A stretch of DNA of 64,000 bases from Isoetes taiwanensis (GCA_021234155.1 JAJEKV010000001.1:29214177-29278176); one strand, 5' to 3'. Positions 11,937 through 23,398 are shown, numbered from the stretch's first letter. Notes: generated by a model from the letters alone, not told the origin. Translations and numbers: made by a program.

Positions 11937-14656
11937 ATGACTTCAATTTTCAAACTCCAATATCAACATGCATGTTATACAAAACCAGGGTAATATTGTT
12001 GTTGCACATTTTTAACTTTCTGACTCTTATCTTATATCCAAGATGCAAATATATCTCCAGTTGCAGCCACATGAGGGTGCCGTGGGACTGTCATGAAAAT
12101 ATTCACAAAGGCAAGCAATTTGTCAGATCAATATATCGCCTTCTTTTAGCACCACAACCCCTCCAGTTGCCAGATGGGTGGCACCTACATGTTCCACAGC
12201 CCACTTTGTGTCGTACATGGCGATGGCTTTGGGATAGGTTGCTCCACCCTAAAGTCTCTGTACTGTGGTAGCAGGTTATCCACAGGTGCCTGCGGGTTAA
12301 TGCCTTTCGACATCGCTATGATCCTCGCATATCTGCAGTATGCCCGCTCTGTCTCTCGGACGTTGAGACTCTTGAGCATTGTCTCTTTGATTGTCCTGAG
12401 GTTAAACCAGCGTGGTCCTGGCTGCAAGGTTTGTTTAACAGTACATTGGACTGCCGATGCATCCTTTTGGCGTCCTATTCCAACGCATGGCCTCCAGCTA
12501 AACAAAGGGCATTTCATCTTGGTTCCGGTTGGCTCCTATGGTCGATATGGGAGCGTCGCAGACACCACATCTTTCAGGGCATTTATTCATCTGCACACAG
12601 TGTTATTACAGTGGCCCAGAAAAAGATATTGATAGCCTACGAGTGTTCTTCCCATGACTCAGAACTTCGAATTGATTCTTATCATTAGTCTCCTATTCTG
12701 GAGTAAGTACATTGTGCTCCAGGCCCATGCTCCTGTAGCATCTCTGTGTGCTTACACAGTTAGATGAGACATGTAAATTTTTGTACTTTTTCTCTGATTA
12801 ATAAACTTTTTGGCTTTCGTGTCCTTCAAAAAAAAAAAAAAAAAGGTATTATTCCTTTACCTCAATTGATTAAATTTGCGAACGATAAGAGGTTCTTAGC
12901 TGCCAAGGGGTGATATCTTCGTTGGACATTAGCATGGCCTGATCGTCTGAACCACTGCACTATCGTTTAGGTGAATTGGTTCACATGAACAAATTGTCGT
13001 AAGTTTAGCTATCGCAGCAGGCTTTTGAACACGGTCTCTTCCTTCAAAATGTGGTCAGTATAATGCTTAAAAACTTATGATCGCCTATAGGCAGTCAATG
13101 TTGTACCTCAATGGAACAATAAGCCCACTGTAAGGTGCCAACTTCAATCTCATCTCAATGATTTGTGCGGTGCTAATGATTTGTGCAGTTGTGAATGTGC
13201 AAGGTTTTTTTGAGGTTCTTCCTGTAATTGCACAAGGTTATTTTTGTTTCTACTCTTTTGAAACCATATCCTTCCATTTAAGTAGCATTGCAGGCAGTGA
13301 TGATAGTTTTTTCAGTTACAGGTACGGGCTTTAGACAGCATTAAACAGAAATGATATAGAGTGATTGCATAAGGAAGCATATTGAGGGGTAAACACAAGA
13401 GGCATTGGCTGGGTTGCTTCATGCTATAAGCCCGGTAATGTCTCAAGTGCCTTTCTTCTGCAGTCTTGATTTTTTTCCTCATTCCTTATAGTCATCTTGA
13501 TTAGTGAGTATGCTTCATGAAGGATTGTATCTATGCAGCCTTCTCATCCTTATCTGCATCAGTGCTGGATGTCTAACCAGACTTAAGAACACATTAGTTG
13601 AACTTCCTTCTGTAGCTTTGTTCCTTATCTTATATCGAAAATGCAAGTATATCTCCAGTTGCAGCCGCATCTATTATTCCTTTATTTCAATTAAATTTGC
13701 GAACAATAAGAAGTTCTTAGCTGCCAAGGGGTGATATTTTCGTTGCACATTTGAATTTAGAACCTTTGGTTGGAAAGGCGGGATGTTATTATAGATTGAA
13801 ACTTAAAGTATATGCATGCAGGCTTGGATTGCAAGGTACAACATCTCGGGTTATAAAGCAGGAGACACCCTTTGTAAGCTGTCTTTCTGCATTTTTACTA
13901 TTCTTTCTGTCCTTCACAGAAAACTTTGTTTCCTTTCGTGTCTGGTCTTGTATCAGGTTTATCACAAAGCAAGGTGGTTCATAGGCACGTTGACAATACC
14001 TGAAATACCATTGTCATGCATTTTGAAATACACTATTGGTTCTGCATGTGTTTGGAGCAAAGCATTGTAGATTGTAATTTACAATCTGGAGCTCTGTTTT
14101 GGTCTCAAAAGCTTGCCTCCTGTATGCCATGTTGTCAAATTGCCTGCTCTCTCACCCACAATGGTACTTATATCTATCCCATGTGCTTTTCTTTTATGAG
14201 TTCAATTTTCGAACTCCAATATCAATATGCGTGTTATACAAAACCAGGGTAATATTGTTGTTGCGCATTTTTAACTTTCTGACTCTTATCTTATATCCAA
14301 AATGCAAATATATCTCCAGTTGCAGCCACATCTATTATTCCTTTATCTCAATTGATTAAATTTGCGAACGATAAGAGGTCCTTAGCTGCCACGGGGTGAT
14401 ATCTTCATTGGACATTAGCATGGCTTGATCGTCTGAACCATTGCACTATCGTTTAGGTGAATTGGTTCACATGAACAAATTGAAGTAAGTTTAGCTATCG
14501 TACCAGGCTTTTGAACACGGTCTCTTCCTTCAAAATGTGGTCAGTATAATGCTGAAAAACTTATGATTGCCTATAGGCAGTCAATGTTGTAACTGAATGA
14601 AACAATAAGCCCACTTTAAGGTGCCAATTTCAATCTCATCTTAATGATTTGTGCGG
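11937..14656 (+). repeat. Three-copy diverged direct repeat inside Helitron 1
   Basis: Unit A (11937-12072 continuing at 12847-13175), unit B (about 13618-13735, partial) and unit C (14199-14656) share the segment TATCTCCAGTTGCAGCC and the flanks around it. Unit A is split by the LINE remnant. Short exon-like segments occur between units, for example after an AG at about 13822 (reading AWIARYNISGYKAGDTL). I do not recognise the source gene. Confidence 0.75.
12073..12846 (+). mobile_element. 5'-truncated LINE (zf-RVT end plus poly-A)
   Basis: The insertion lies inside repeat unit A, and the empty version is unit C at about 14330. The reading frame encodes the C-terminal zinc-binding region of plant LINE ORF2. 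It contains WRWLWDRLLHPKV, then CPLC, VETLEHCLFDCP and AWSWL, that is C-x2-C with a following H and C. A TAG interrupts it at about 12270, and the natural stop is near 12688. The 3' end has AATAAA-like TTAATAAACTT and a poly-A run (about 12826-12844). Only the last sixth or so of a LINE is present, as expected for abortive target-primed reverse transcription. Confidence 0.8.
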
Positions 14657-15945
14657 TATGTATTTGTCATTACATTCCTGTCTGTATGCTATTTCATAAT
14701 TAAACCGTAGATATGAGTTTCTCTTGCTGCAGATGACTGTGATGAATCGTTACAGCGTTACACAAGTATTACACAACGTATTATGTTGAAAGGGAGACTG
14801 ACCATGATATTCCTATTGTTGCTCTTACAGCTCAAGCATCATGTGAACAAAGACCATAGAGCTTGCTTTTGTATGGATACTAATTTCAACTTTTATTAAT
14901 GTATGTATGTATTTATCCAGTAGCAGCCTGATGACATTACATCTCTTTTGGGTTCAAGGTTTCCATCTCTATAAATAAATCTAAGAAATTATAGCATCTG
15001 AGGTTATCCTCAGACCCATTAGAGTTTTTTTGAGGTCAATTAAGGGCCCTTACTCGATGCCACGTCAAAAAGCTCGCGGCCAATGGGGAGCCGAGCTTGT
15101 ACAGAGTTTTTTTACCGAGCCTTGGTTTCTCCATTCCAGGTGTCAACTGCACGTAGCTTCGGTAATATCCGTGCCTCTAGCTTCGGGTGTCAGATTACAC
15201 ACGTAGCAATTATGACCGTTAGCTCCAGCCCTCAATTCCCGCTCAGGTATTTTCTTCAACAAAGTTTGCGCGAAGATCGATTGCCCGCGCCAAGGGAACT
15301 TCGATTTGCTCGGGAATAGCTTCGACCTGCGCCAAAGTGAGTTTCGACCACAAAAAAGCTTCGGTCAAGGTAAAATCACCGAGCCTTTCCTAGTATTTCG
15401 ATTCCGCTCCACATTCTAATTTGAATTCTGTGACTTTAGATGGCTATAAGCTCTATCACAATCGTAAATGACTTTGAAAGCTTCGTGGTGTCGACCGGGA
15501 GCTTTGTTACACTCCAACCTAGAATGCGAGGTGAATAGCGAGTCAAAAGATGCAAGAGAAGTGATGTTTCTGCACATTGGAAGGCTTTGGTAGTCGGTTT
15601 TCGATCAGGCAAAGAGATATTTGTACAAGTGAGTCATGTATACACTCCAACAAATATGGCAAAAGAAAAAATAAGCAAGCGAAGAACTTTCCCACGGTTA
15701 GAAGCAAATTGTAAGTATGTACTTCTATGCAATCCATATCTAAATTAGTTCAGTTACTTATCCAGTTCATTCCTATTCTCTCAGGTTTGTGTATATCTGA
15801 TGTGTAGAACACAGTCTCTTCACAGTAGTGTATTCCATTTGCTTTCACCAAGATATGGGCTCCTTGTTGTTCGAAGGTAGCATACTAGTGCAGCTCACAG
15901 AAAAGGGGTATATGGTTCTGGAGGTATGAATACTCTCCACGAAGA

Positions 15946-16164
15946 TCCAAGCTTATTGAGATTCCATTGCCCAGCCTGTCCGAGCTATACTGCAGGCCTC
16001 TGGATGCCACTTCTGCCTTACTAGCACGGAGTAAGTTGTCACAGGAAATGTTTACGGCATTGAAGGAGAAGGGAGGTTTCTGCGGGCATGTGAAGACAAA
16101 TTTAGGAATTGATTTGTTCATTGCCTTATTCAAGATGTTTACAGTTCCGACAGTCGGTGGCTAG
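15946..16164 (+). other. Unrecognised exon-like coding segment
   Basis: An open stretch reads PSLSELYCRPLDATSALLAR, continuing SKLSQEMFTALKEKGGFCGH, and ends at a stop at 16162-16164. Its composition looks like a real protein, with leucine-rich helical spacing and no low complexity. I cannot name the family. It lies inside the TIR element, so it may be a captured fragment. Confidence 0.3.
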
Positions 16165-16379
16165 TTTTTTAGATAGTCTATTTCTTGAAGGTTGGAGTGC
16201 TCGACTTCATAATGGAGCTGAATCTACTAAATGCAGGATAAGTCAAGACATGGTTCGGTTCAGATATTGCATCTGTTTATGAATCTATGTAATATAAATA
16301 TAAGTGACGATTAATTGGAGATCTATTATATATTGATTGGAAAGGTTTGCTTTCAGTGTAACATAAAAAATTAAAGTAG

Positions 16380-16565
16380 CCACGATGCGAAAATATGAAT
16401 ATCATAAAATAAGGAAGTGTTGTTTTCGCACCGTAGGCACGGTGCGAAATTATGTATAACATAAAATATGGAAGTGTTGTTTTCGCACCGTAGGCACGGT
16501 GCGAAATTATGTATAACATAAAATATGGAAGTGTTGTTTTCGCACCGTAGCTACGGTGCGAAATT
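16380..16565 (+). repeat. 57-bp hairpin array, left block
   Basis: Tandem units recur every 57 bp at 16422, 16479 and 16536, with a degenerate unit upstream. Each contains a perfect inverted repeat, TTTCGCACCGT and ACGGTGCGAAA around a four-base spacer, followed by an AT-rich linker (TATGTATAACATAAAATATG). The same array reappears at 17490-17640. The two blocks flank a second hairpin family. Confidence 0.85.
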
Positions 16566-16705
16566 CATTAGAGGTTTGATGGGATCACTTAAGGGCGCAA
16601 CCCCGATGCCAGCATGGAAACCCACTAGGGTTGAGGCCTGAGACTCTAGGTTTCTAATGAACAGGTTGTAGATTCAAATCTGTATTTCATTAACAATCTC
16701 AAGAG

Positions 16706-17290
16706 CATGGTTACAGTGCGCATTTGCCATATCCATAACCAATGGTTACATGCATTTCGTACTGTGGCTATTATGCAACACTTTATTTCTTTCTTTTTAG
16801 GGCGTGGCTATGGTTGTCATGTCCACAGCCCAATGAATACATGCATTTCGCATTGTAACCACTGTGCCCTTTTTTTCGTACTTTTTTTTTTTTTAGGGGT
16901 GAAGTTACGGTCTTGAATTTGCCATGTCCATGACCAAACCGGATACATGCATTTTCGCCTTTGTAACCACAAAAAAAAAAAAAAAAATAAATAAATAAAT
17001 AAATAAATAAATAAAAATTAGGGCGTGGTTACAGTGCGAATTTGCCATGTCCACGGCCCGACGGATACATGCATTTCGCACTGTAACCACGCCCTAAAAA
17101 AAAAAAAAAAAAAAAAAAAAAAATAGGGCGTGGTTACAGTGCGAATTTGCCATGTCCACAGCCCGACGGATACATGCATTTCATGACCCAAACTTTTTTT
17201 TTTTTTTTTTTAGGGTGGTTACTGAGTCTTGAATTTGCCATGTCCATGTACCCGACGGATACATGCATTTCGCACTGTAACCACTGTGCC
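16706..17290. repeat. Cluster of about 75-bp foldback units separated by A/T tracts
   Basis: The best unit is 17020-17095. GGGCGTGGTTACAGTGCGAA and its exact reverse complement form a 20-bp stem around a 36-base loop that contains CCATGTCCACGGCCCGACGG. Related, partly decayed units lie at about 16706-16770, 16800-16866, 16896-16972, 17125-17185 and 17213-17290. They are separated by poly-A, poly-T or TAAA tracts. They resemble miniature inverted-repeat elements that multiplied next to one another. Confidence 0.8.
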
Positions 17291-17489
17291 CACTCTTTCA
17301 TAGTCAATTTGACAATAACTAACGAGAGACTACTTTTGAACTCACAAAACACTACTCAAAATTTAATGAAACAAAAAGAGTTGTCATTGCCTAAATATCA
17401 ATGTTCATTTCTCTAAATTACTGAAAGCATCCTCATCAACTTCCTCCCTTCAATTGAACCTCTTCTTGTATGGCAGCTATAAACTAAGA

Positions 17490-17640
17490 AAGTGTTGTTT
17501 TAGCACTGTAGCCACGGTGCGAAATTGTGTATAACATAAAATATGGAAGTGTTATTTTCGCACCGTAGCCACGGTGCGAAATTGTGTATAACATAAAATA
17601 TGGAAACGTTATTTTCGCACCGTAGCTACGGTGTTAGTCA
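17490..17640 (+). repeat. 57-bp hairpin array, right block
   Basis: About three further units of the TTTCGCACCGT hairpin repeat recur at roughly 57-58 bp, in the same orientation as the block at 16380. The first unit is decayed (TTTTAGCACTGTAG). The last is cut off inside its hairpin at about 17634. Confidence 0.8.
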
Positions 17641-17712
17641 CTCTTGCATATCAAGCTGCGACTAAGGCACTCACCTTTAAACTATCACAAATCAAGGTGT
17701 TGCTAAACGAGA

Positions 17713-18557
17713 ATGGTAAAGAGTAAATCAGATAAGGCATGGGAGTTGTTTAGCACATGGTATGATAATATAGTAGAGAAAGAATGGAATTTTCGTCAGA
17801 AGCATCCAGAAGAGTTTGACGAGGAGATAGAGGAGCTAGTTGATGCAACTACTGTATACAATAATTTTTGCCTGACAGTAGACGTTATGGTAGAGTGTAC
17901 CTGAAATCATGTTATGTGACTGATTTGCCTTTATTGAGCATGCAAGCTTTAATTAAGATATTTCTGAAGGCTGATCAAGACCGAATTAGGAGGTTTTTGA
18001 GGAGACTACCTGCAGAACTGTGCAGGAAAAAAGGCAAAGAAAGTTTTTACAGCGTAGATATTATGTTCAACACATACATGATTTACAATAAGTCAAACCA
18101 AGATGCCGGTTCTTCAAGTATGGAGGTCGCTCAGATAGAATGTCCTGCCTCACCAGTAGAGGAGCAAATAGATCCTGCAGAAAAGAAGCTCCTACTGGAA
18201 AACGAGGAGAATGAAGAGGTATTGGAAGAGGAGGTCTCTGAGAAGTTGGCCTTTAGCCCAAAGGTCTATATTCATAGCTCCAAAAGCTCGCAATGCATCT
18301 TCATCTATTGGTTGCTTCCAAGTGAACTTATTCCTGTAAGGCAGGCATCCTTTTGGCAATTGCACTCTAAATTGACCCTCGGAATTAGTTCGATCTTGAA
18401 ACAGACCAAGAACACTCAAAGGAATGCAATGACAACTTGGAAACCAAATACCTTTGCCATTGATGTTGCAAAAGACCGAGAACCGGAGCGGAGCTTAGAA
18501 TTAGGAAGATTCTTGCCAACAAACAGAGCGAAATTTGCTGGCAAGAATCCGCCATAA
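17713..18557 (+). CDS. Hypothetical protein fragments inside TIR element
   Basis: Two overlapping frames look protein-like. The first (17713-17904) reads MVKSKSDKAWELFSTWYDNI and is acidic further on. The second (17868-18557) includes RRYGRVYLKSCYVTDLPLLS, basic residues, and an acidic stretch rich in glutamate (about residues 90-125). An AG acceptor at about 17879 could join them by splicing. I do not recognise a family and see no transposase signature such as a DDE or BED finger. The later part of the second frame looks random. It may be element cargo or a decayed transposase. Confidence 0.3.
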
Positions 18558-19191
18558 TTCGAATTCAAACAATGCTTGGGCGCGATGGCAAGGTCGTTGG
18601 CGCGATGGCAAGCTCGATGGCGCTGAAGCTCGATGGTGGGAAAAGGAAAATCTTAGATGTAATCATTAAATTTTGTGGTCGTTAGGAAATAATGATTGCA
18701 AAGTTAGGTACGAGGTTAGGTTCGGAGGGGGGGAAGTTAGGTTAGGGGAGAGTGAAAGTTAGGTATGGAGGGGGGAAAGGTAGGTTCGGGATCCTACGTG
18801 GCAGCCCCCCCAATATACTCTTACAAGGCCCTTATTTGACCTCAAAAAAACTCTAATGAGAAAAGCTATTACAGTATTCTTGGGAAAGTAGACAGACATT
18901 ATATCCTGGGATGGCAGATAGAAGCTATTTAATCTGGACAACATTTATCTATGGCAATTATGATGGAAACAACAATCTTTCTGCATTTGATATTTATTTA
19001 AGTGCAATACTTTGGGGCAGTATACAACTTGATGATGCATTTGCGAAGCATTTTGAAGAATGATTGTGCTTTTAACATATTGAAGATGATGATATTGATA
19101 TATATGGAAATCTGAGCTTGCAAAACCAGCCAATGAAGCAGACGGCACACAAAGGTGGAACACAAGTAAGAAGATTAAAATATAAAAAAAT

Positions 19192-19677
19192 GTGCAAGAT
19201 ATGCTAAGATATGCTTCTTTAGAAGGTCATGCAAACTGTTGTAGTTGGGACAGAAGGAAATATCACACATTGTTATTGCATGGGTTTCTAGCCAGGTCTT
19301 ATATTCTTGCATTTTTCAATCATTCTCCAAATGCTTTCATTGAAAACATCAATAGTGCCACTCATAACACTGTTTTGTACTTTATTGCTCCTGCTCTTTG
19401 CATCAAGTACCAAGCGAGATTTCTATCGACTTTCAGAGCTTTATCTCATAGCCAACATATAGAGCAAGATTACTTAAACCTTAACTTTGTGAGACATGTA
19501 ATTATATATTCATTGTCAGAGGCGCAACCTGTTTATATGGAGAAGCTTTCCGATTGCTTTATAATGTTTGCCTCATTCCATGCCATGTTGATGGGGGTCC
19601 ATGGGCGCAATGGAAAAAATAACCAAGGATCATACGTCCTTGACTTTTCTAAGGATCACCAAATTATCTTAGAATAG
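19192..19677 (+). CDS. Hypothetical 161-residue ORF in Helitron 1
   Basis: This single open frame has ordinary amino-acid composition and no low complexity. It is rich in aromatic and hydrophobic residues (HTLLLHGFLARSYILAFFNH, then YFIAPALCIKYQARFLSTF). I do not recognise it. It lies between the TIR element and the Helitron 3' end. No neighbour suggests a role, and it may be a chance or captured ORF. Confidence 0.25.
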   Translation: MQDMLRYASLEGHANCCSWDRRKYHTLLLHGFLARSYILAFFNHSPNAFIENINSATHNTVLYFIAPALCIKYQARFLSTFRALSHSQHIEQDYLNLNFVRHVIIYSLSEAQPVYMEKLSDCFIMFASFHAMLMGVHGRNGKNNQGSYVLDFSKDHQIILE

Positions 19678-20954
19678 ATCACCATCATTATCTCAGCTTC
19701 CTATAAGCTCTATAAAGGACCCAATTTATTGGGCTTTCAATTTATAAGTTATTAGTTATGATTTCATGGCTACATGATGATAGCTTGAGATATCCAAAAC
19801 ATTGGACATTTCTTTTGTAATGTCTACAAGATGCATACATTTTGCCTTATGCTATGCGAAATGCTTTACAAAATGTATTGTTATGTAAGCTAAATCTCTC
19901 TTTTTCCAAAAAAAGAAACCTCATCAAATCCATTTGTGTTATCATAGTGCCTTAACAAGATACATTTTTGTTAAGGTACATTTTTCTTGATAAAGAATTG
20001 TGTTTTGAAGTCAACATGTAGGTCCATTTACAATTAACAAAGCCAACAACCAACAACAACTAAACACATCATCCAACAATACTTGTGACTTCTATTTTAA
20101 CATTGTGCCAACATGAAGAAGATGGCATTTAGATTCCTACAACTCCCTCTCTCAACATTCTCAACAAAAGTACACTTCTTCATACACATCTTTACAACTT
20201 CATCGATGCTTATAGTACATATGATTCTTATACCTCACAATGGCAGATGCACATCTACAAACCAAAGTCTTGCGAACACCGGGGCAAACCCTACCCATCC
20301 CTTACAACTTCTTAAAACCAAGAACCATACCCCAATGTTATCTTTAAATTAGGGTTGGCAATGTCCTACAAAAAACAATTATGGAGTCTGATTCAAAAAA
20401 TGACACCAAATGTGTGCGATGCGAAGAGCTATTTATACAATGTTAGTATTTGTTTGTTTTTTTACCAAGATGGATAGAAAATAAAATATAGTTCCAAAAA
20501 AATGTATTCGATATTAGAATTGCATTCGAGTCAAAACAACATTTTTGCATTCTTCAGTTACCTTCGACGTGCTTCACCACCCCCTCCAACATAAATAAAT
20601 CCTTGCAACTTCATCTTTCTCAAAAAAATGCACCTCTCCTGTAAATAAGATAGTATCATAAAAAACAATCTACAAAAATGTAATATTTATATAACCACAA
20701 ACAATAGAAGACATGAAATACAAAGCACTGCTAGACACACATTACTTTGCTCTACTTACATGACATCTTTCACAACTGTATTATCAAACTGTATTATTTT
20801 CCCATTTCTTGACAAACAACTGCTAACGCTTGAGAGCACTGGGCTTCATCATATTTATTAAGATACAACCTATATGCAACTCAATTCGACAAGATAGTCA
20901 TTGCCCTCACACAACTTTTGTAATAAAATTCCAACATTTCATGCCTTACGAAAA

Positions 20955-20982
20955 GCCCAGCAATGCTGGGCACTTTTTCTAG
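20955..20982 (+). other. Helitron 1 3' terminus (hairpin plus CTAG)
   Basis: The stem GCCCAGC and GCTGGGC closes a three-base loop, followed by ACTTTTT and CTAG at 20979-20982. In rolling-circle transposition this hairpin marks the end of strand transfer. The mirrored equivalent in Helitron 2 is 39304-39331. Confidence 0.88.
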
Positions 20983-21435
20983 TTTATAAATAAGCTTCTT
21001 TATATATGGCATCTTAATCATACAAAAAAAGAACACTTAACATGAAATGAAGATCCTTCCATGACACTGCTATGGCCTTAACAAGCACAAGCTGCCTCAT
21101 ACTCAAGTGCCGAATGGTTTATCGTACATAAACCACCTCATATCTTTCCAAACTTGCCTAGTTTGATAAATATAATAAACAAAGTTAAAGATGTATGTTA
21201 TATAAGCTAAGTGTATTGACCATCAATGACGAATTTGGCATACACATACTTTTGGAATCAAACTCGATTGTTCATGCAACGTCACCCTGATAATGAATCT
21301 ACCATTTTTTATAGAGGGTTCTATACATTAAAATCCTAAGCCCACCATGGCAACATAGATGCTCAGATCGAACTCAATATGTACTCACATGAAACTTCTT
21401 GGGTGGCCAAATCCAAAAAGTGACAAGTAGAATAT
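20983..21435. other. Flank between Helitron 1 and the palindrome
   Basis: This is AT-rich sequence without ORFs. It would be continuous with 9640-9832 if Helitron 1 were removed. I recognise no feature in it. Confidence 0.4.
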
Positions 21436-22040
21436 GTAGCATTATAACAGGGGGTTTTTTTTGTGATTTTATACGCTTTTTGGCATGGTTTTTATATGAT
21501 TTCATGGGCGTATTGCACGAGACATACTAATCAGTATATCTAGAGTGCACACTGGATTCTCATATTTGAATGGCATTTTATCTATGATTTTGCAATGGTT
21601 TTGCCTTGCATGTTTTTGTTCCTTAAAAACTTAATTAATTAATTTAATTTTATGAAAGGCCATGCAAGCAACGAGACATATAACTTTAGGGTTCGTCTTT
21701 AGGGTTCGTGGCTAGATTAGTAGCTGTGGCAGGTTGCAAAGGTGTCCATGGCGTGTTACAGATCACAGAGACCATGATACAGATGCGTGCTCCTTTTGAA
21801 GAGATGCTTCTACTGATTATCTTTGCTCTAATTTATTCTTTTACCAGCTTCTCCTGTTTTCCCTAAACTGTGTTCTGCGGAAGCTACATATTCAGATGTA
21901 GTGAATACGGATTCGGCCATTGTCGGAGTTCTGTCCCGACCACTTGCTGTTCCTTGCCCTCAGCCAAGGACTGCCGGAAGTTGAGAAATGAAAAAAAAGG
22001 AAGAGCTTAAATCCTCCCAGGGAAGGAAACAGTTGATGAC

Positions 22041-22226
22041 TTGTGTACCTCTGTTCCCTTGAAACATAAGCGTATAAATTGGGAGGATGAATTAAACATT
22101 GGGAAGCTTGCCAATCTAGGTATACAATGGAGGGGAATCAGAACTTTCCTTGGCAGGGATGAAGAGAAGATAGCTCAGTCATTATATTCGGCATTAAGAG
22201 CGCAGTATCCTGATGAAGAGTTTGAG
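22041..22226 (+). pseudogene. SANT/Myb-like exon fragment, left arm
   Basis: The frame reads KRINWEDELNIGKLANLGIQ then WRGIRTFLGRDEEKIAQSLY. The spacing of W, L..LG..W and IR.FLGR is like a SANT/Myb repeat. It ends at GAG|GTAATA, a good splice donor, so it looks like a captured genomic exon with intron sequence. Only one repeat is present and the start is arbitrary. The family assignment is tentative. The mirrored copy is 26016-26200. Confidence 0.4.
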
Positions 22227-22517
22227 GTAATATTGATATTATTAAGTTTAACTCGGACGGCTTGGTTCAACGACCCATGCATTATCAGAGTCAACTTGTT
22301 TTTCTAGAGGATTGAAAAGTGTGCTTCAGAGGCTTTGTGGGCTAATCAAATATCTTTTCTTAACGAAAATCCGTGCACCTTGCATCAGAGTTCGGTGTAT
22401 TTTTTAGATGGTTGCAAGTCTGCCTTAGGTTTTGTAGGCTAACTAAACGCATGAGTATTAAAAACAATTGAGTTTAAACACTGTGATTTTGATTGTGTTT
22501 ACTCGTCTTTGTTGTAG

Positions 22518-22590
22518 AGGATGGCAAGCTTCAGCTAGTGGCCGAGAAGGAGACCAAAGGTGCTGTTTATAACTTGAATGCGTTTAAAGT
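22518..22590 (+). pseudogene. DDB1: DDB1 exon fragment, left arm
   Basis: After a TTGTTGTAG acceptor the frame reads EDGKLQLVAEKETKGAVYNL then NAF. This matches the highly conserved segment of DNA damage-binding protein 1, the beta-propeller adaptor of CUL4 ubiquitin ligases. In DDB1 it is followed by NGKLLAA; here the match stops after NAF and a TGA follows within six codons. It is therefore a captured piece of about 23 residues. The palindrome repeats it at 25653-25721 on the minus strand. Confidence 0.75.
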
Positions 22591-22630
22591 TGGATCTGCA
22601 AATTGAGATTCAAAACAACAGGATCTGCAG

Positions 22631-22700
22631 CCAGTTGGAATCATGGCACATATTGATGCTGGAAAAATCAGTTTCGCTGCAGGCCTTGAACTGTAACCAG
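22631..22700 (+). pseudogene. EF-G-like P-loop fragment, left arm
   Basis: The frame reads VGIMAHIDAGK. This is the G1 P-loop of EF-G class translational GTPases (IGIMAHIDAGKTT in the family), preceded by an AG acceptor at 22629-22630. The conserved threonines after GK are replaced (ISFA) and a stop follows quickly. It is adjacent to the DDB1 piece but comes from a different gene, so the arm is a chimera of captured exons. Confidence 0.55.
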
Positions 22701-22777
22701 TGGAGAAACTTGTGTTGATCTGTTAACTTGTTGTTTAATGTGGTATTACTTGGAATACCAAGCTTTCCCTTTGTTCC

Positions 22778-23398
22778 TCAAGATAGGACCTTGTTTCTTA
22801 GGACGTTAAAATCTCTTCTTCTTCTTCTTCTTCTTAACTTAGCATGTAAGGTAGGATCCATGGGAGCATAAGTGAAGCAATGAGCATATAAGAAGGCAGA
22901 TTTTCCTTTTGAGTCCTTTTGGGTTGCTGACAGCTCCAGCTGTGGAATTATGCAACGAGCATAATTAGTGGCTTCTTTTTGTGCGTACTCTTTGCATGTA
23001 GCCGAGCCATCTAACATCTAGATTGGCGTTTCTAGGGGATGAGGAGTGATGGTTGCATGCTCATGGACAACTAGTTGCATCCACATGGATGTTGGGCATT
23101 CATTAATATACAATGAATGGTAGAAAAAACTTCCTAGATGATCATTCTTACCTTGTAGGGTTCTCTTCTCGTTATCTTTAGGTCCTTTCCATGTTCTATT
23201 GCAGGGGACATGATGCCACAATATTCTTCTTATCTTCATGATTTCAATCACATTATTTGTACTTTTCAAAGGCTGGTCAGTGCTGCTAATTGAAGCAGAA
23301 ATGGAAGGTGTATTGCCATCATCCACAGGTGCAAGATCCGTATAGTATCTGGCTGTTGTATCTTCTTCTGAAGGAGTCGGGCTTGGCAAGTCACTCAT
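22778..23398 (-). pseudogene. Unknown two-part ORF, left arm copy
   Basis: This is the mirror copy of the ORF at 24544-25206. The first part (23398-23018) encodes a 126-residue product starting MSDLPSPTPSEEDTTARYYT and ends at the same TAG as the right copy. The second part (23017-22778) starts MLDGSATCKEYAQKEATNYA and diverges at its end, where a CTT repeat replaces the right-arm sequence. I do not recognise the protein. Because both arms share the stop, it predates the duplication or was copied between the arms. Confidence 0.45.

Larger units (their letters stand above)
15022..18853. mobile_element. TIR DNA element, about 3.8 kb, nested in Helitron 1
   Basis: The left end (about 15017-15050, reading CATTAGAGTTTTTTTGAGG, then TCAAT and AAGGGCC) is repeated inverted at 18826-18858. 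The flanking dinucleotide is TA on both sides, consistent with a TA duplication. No transposase is recognised. The ends are GC-richer than the neighbourhood: CTTCG-rich at 15080-15400 and G-rich GTTAGG repeats at 18690-18790. The interior holds hairpin arrays and at least one protein-like ORF. The superfamily is undecided. Confidence 0.65.
9833..20982 (+). mobile_element. Helitron 1 (non-autonomous, 11.15 kb)
   Basis: The element starts TCTATATATAGTAATAAAAG directly after A (9832). It ends in a hairpin (20955-20971, stem GCCCAGC, loop AAT), then eight bases, then CTAG (20979-20982) directly before T. These are the textbook Helitron marks: 5' TC, a subterminal 3' hairpin, CTRR, and insertion between A and T. 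The first 130 or so bases and the 3' hairpin are shared with Helitron 2 at 39304-43965, which confirms the ends. No Rep or helicase domain is present inside. It carries DUF1365 exons, a LINE remnant, a TIR element and unrecognised exon-like segments. Confidence 0.88.

Noticed and set aside
12174-12632. 152-residue ORF in the LINE remnant
   Set aside because: The zf-RVT motif is in another frame (about 12174-12271 continuing at 12272-12688), so this ORF is a shadow.
16380-17640. CRISPR-like array
   Set aside because: The units are whole tandem repeats with internal palindromes and no unique spacers, in plant DNA.
22813-22832. CTT microsatellite as a functional element
   Set aside because: It is a simple repeat expansion specific to one palindrome arm.
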